From Syntrophomonadaceae bacterium (GTDB lineage: Bacteria > Bacillota > Syntrophomonadia > Syntrophomonadales > Syntrophomonadaceae), in assembly GCA_030526885.1 (NCBI GenBank), contig JAUNBV010000105.1:1-6875 (forward strand): a stretch of DNA of 6,875 nt, in the 5' to 3' direction. Below the pieces are notes generated by a model. The model searched no databases and was not told the DNA's origin. It saw nothing but the letters and a program-made list of their open reading frames with translations. The position numbers and the translations under genes were made by a program. Shown piece by piece: positions 5,156 through 6,875 of this stretch. The number at the start of each line of letters is the position of its first letter. Within the stretch, counting starts at the first letter, position 1.

Positions 5156-6875
5156 TCATAGGTTTTTCGTGTTCAACACCCGCAGGGCATTCAAAACCGC
5201 CAGCAGGGCTACGCCTACGTCGGCAAATACGGCCTGCCACATGGTAGCGGCCCCCGCCGCGCCAAAAGCGAGTACCAGCGCCTTCACCGCCAGGGCAAAA
5301 ATGACGTTTTGGCGGGCGATGCGCAGGGTGCGCCGCGCTATTTTGATGGCGGTGACCAGCCGGGCGGGCTCATCGGTCATGATTACGATATCGGCCGCTT
5401 CGATAGCGGCATCGGAGCCCAGCCCCCCCATGGCGACGCCGATATCGGCCCGCGCCAGCACCGGCGCGTCGTTGATGCCGTCGCCCACAAAGATTAGCTT
5501 GCCCTTAGGCGAAGTCTGGGCCAGCAGGGCTTCCACCCGCTCCACCTTGGCCGCGGGCAGCAGCTCGGTGTACGCGGCGTCCATTCCCAGCCGGGCGGCT
5601 ACTTTTTCCCCGATACCCCTTATATCGCCGGTCAGCATCACGGTTTGCGCTACGCCGGCGGCTTTGAGCTGCGCGATGGCGGCGAAAGCGTCGTCCCGGA
5701 TCTCATCCGCGATCACGATATGCCCGGCATATTTCCCGTCCACCGCCACATGCACCACCGTCCCCAGCCATTCCTCATCCTCGGGAAGGCTTAAGTTTAG
5801 CTGGCGCATCAGGCGTTCATTGCCGGCCCATACTTCCCTGCCGTCCACTACCGCCCGTATCCCGTGGCCGGCGGTTTCCTCCGCCTCGGCGATACGGCTG
5901 CTGTCTATCTCCCGCCCGTAAGCCTGTTGCAGCGAGCGGGAAATGGGATGGAGGGAAAAACTCTCGGCATAGGCCGTCAACTCCAGCAGTTCCGCCTCGC
6001 TCATATCATAGGCGCAGATATGCTGCACCGCGAACACGCCTTTGGTCAGGGTGCCGGTTTTGTCGAACACCACTATCTCCGCCGCCGCCAGGGTCTCCAA
6101 ATAATTGCCGCCCTTGACCAGAATGCCGCGTTTGGACGCGCCGCCGATACCGCCAAAAAAAGACAGCGGCACCGATATCACCAGCGCGCAGGGACAGGAT
6201 ATGACCAGAAATATCAGCGCGCGGTAAAGCCAGTCACTGAACGCGGCGTCCGCTATCACCAGCGGCGGCACCACGGCCAAAAGCGCCGCCACTATCACCA
6301 CCACCGGGGTATACCAGGCGGCAAACCGGGTGATGAACCTCTCGGAGCGGGATTTGTTGTTGCCGGCGTTCTCCACCAGATCGAGTATCTTGCTCACCGT
6401 GGATTCCCCATATGCTTTGGTCACCCGCACGGTGAGCGCCCCGCTTAAGTTTATACAGCCGCTGAGCACCTCGTCCCCCGCCGCTGCCTCGCGGGGCACC
6501 GATTCCCCGGTCAGCGCGGCGGTATCCAGCAGGGAAGCTCCCTCGATGACCACCCCATCCAGCGGCACCCGCTCTCCCGGCCTGATGACGATGGCCTGGC
6601 CCGGCGTCACCTGCTCCGGCGCCACCGTGACCACCCGGCCCCCGTCCAGCACATGGGCGTAATCGGGACGGATATCCATCAGGGCGGCGATGGACTTACG
6701 CGAATTATCCACCGCGCGGTCCTGAAACAGCTCGCCCACCTGATAGAACAGCATCACCGCCACGCCCTCCGGATATTTGCCGATAAAAAAAGCTCCCACC
6801 GTAGCCAGGCTCATCAAGAAATTTTCATCAAACACCTGCCCGCGCCAGATATTGCGCCCGGCCCGGAGCAGCACA
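5156..6875 (-). CDS. cadA: Heavy-metal translocating P1B-type ATPase, CadA/ZntA-like (5' end outside window)
   Basis: The visible 572 codons cover most of an ATP-driven membrane pump that exports divalent soft metals. Residues are counted from the window edge. Two membrane segments (about 17-50) are followed by the actuator domain with TGES (122-125), membrane segments at about 185-207 and 217-240 carrying the metal-binding CPC (227-229), the phosphorylation site Asp271 in DKTGT, the P1B-specific HP pair in SLHPISRSL (309-310), TGD (415-417), GDGIND (464-469), and two final helices. Lys531 and Asp552 (in MWQAVFADVGVALLAVLNALR) are the last-helix residues typical of the Zn/Cd/Pb subgroup (P1B-2), hence the symbol; the precise metal is inferred. 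Missing upstream are the first two helices and any N-terminal HMA metal-binding domain. The frame runs unbroken to the edge, where a GTG is internal and not a start. The stop is TGA (complement of 5156-5158), and the gene converges on spoIIE with 15 bases between stops and no terminator in the gap. Its promoter and any metal-responsive regulator lie outside. Confidence 0.94.
   Translation of the reverse strand, partial: VLLRAGRNIWRGQVFDENFLMSLATVGAFFIGKYPEGVAVMLFYQVGELFQDRAVDNSRKSIAALMDIRPDYAHVLDGGRVVTVAPEQVTPGQAIVIRPGERVPLDGVVIEGASLLDTAALTGESVPREAAAGDEVLSGCINLSGALTVRVTKAYGESTVSKILDLVENAGNNKSRSERFITRFAAWYTPVVVIVAALLAVVPPLVIADAAFSDWLYRALIFLVISCPCALVISVPLSFFGGIGGASKRGILVKGGNYLETLAAAEIVVFDKTGTLTKGVFAVQHICAYDMSEAELLELTAYAESFSLHPISRSLQQAYGREIDSSRIAEAEETAGHGIRAVVDGREVWAGNERLMRQLNLSLPEDEEWLGTVVHVAVDGKYAGHIVIADEIRDDAFAAIAQLKAAGVAQTVMLTGDIRGIGEKVAARLGMDAAYTELLPAAKVERVEALLAQTSPKGKLIFVGDGINDAPVLARADIGVAMGGLGSDAAIEAADIVIMTDEPARLVTAIKIARRTLRIARQNVIFALAVKALVLAFGAAGAATMWQAVFADVGVALLAVLNALRVLNTKNL

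Noticed and set aside
5169..5179. Palindrome GTGTT-C-AACAC as a terminator between spoIIE and the ATPase
   Set aside because: The one-base centre cannot loop without opening pairs, leaving a very weak stem, and it lies inside ATPase codons with no following U tract in the spoIIE direction.
5169..5921. A 250-codon plus-strand open frame opposite the metal ATPase
   Set aside because: It is an Ala/Ser-rich shadow of a gene with all P-type ATPase motifs on the minus strand; no supporting ribosome site was noticed.
6872..6874. GTG (minus strand) as the ATPase start codon
   Set aside because: Starting here would remove the first two membrane helices and any metal-binding domain; the frame is open to the window edge, so the gene simply continues outside.
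1..6875. A hidden defence, mobile or otherwise novel system
   Set aside because: All five coding regions belong to known families, the longest non-coding gap is 168 bases, and no direct-repeat array, transposase, integrase or attachment site was seen.

Overview
The window looks like chromosomal DNA from an endospore-forming, GC-rich member of the Bacillota. The strongest evidence is a full-length spoIIE, which is confined to endospore formers. It sits a few genes downstream of a YabR-type S1-domain gene, as in the Bacillus subtilis divIC-yabR-spoIIE region. G/C-rich third codon positions throughout, and a Ppx/GppA gene next to spoIIE, would suit a spore-forming Negativicutes (Sporomusaceae-like) or a GC-rich clostridial lineage. 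That placement is inference.

Layout: (1) 1-285 is the 3' end of a YabR-like S1 RNA-binding protein gene, followed by a clear rho-independent terminator at 295-323. (2) 363-2422 is a two-gene unit: a fold-type I PLP-dependent aminotransferase whose stop overlaps the start of a short Ppx/GppA phosphatase in an ATGA junction. (3) 2423-2590 is a 168-base intergenic region. It holds small inverted repeats and a promoter with consensus TTGACA and TATAAT hexamers 21 bases apart, plus a sequence resembling a Spo0A box over the -35. (4) 2591-5140 is spoIIE, encoding the membrane-anchored PP2C-type phosphatase that activates sigma-F in the forespore. (5) 5156-6875, on the minus strand and converging on spoIIE with only 15 bases between the stops, is most of a P1B-type (CadA/ZntA-like) metal-efflux ATPase. 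Its N-terminus lies beyond the window.

The S1 gene, Ppx/GppA and spoIIE are plausible parts of a conserved cell-division and sporulation neighbourhood. The aminotransferase and the inverted metal ATPase look like lineage-specific neighbours. I see no mobile element, CRISPR array, tRNA or rRNA, and no clearly novel system. The most interesting signal is the spoIIE promoter: its 21-base spacer matches the spacing I recall for the Spo0A-activated, sigma-A-dependent spoIIE promoter of B. subtilis.
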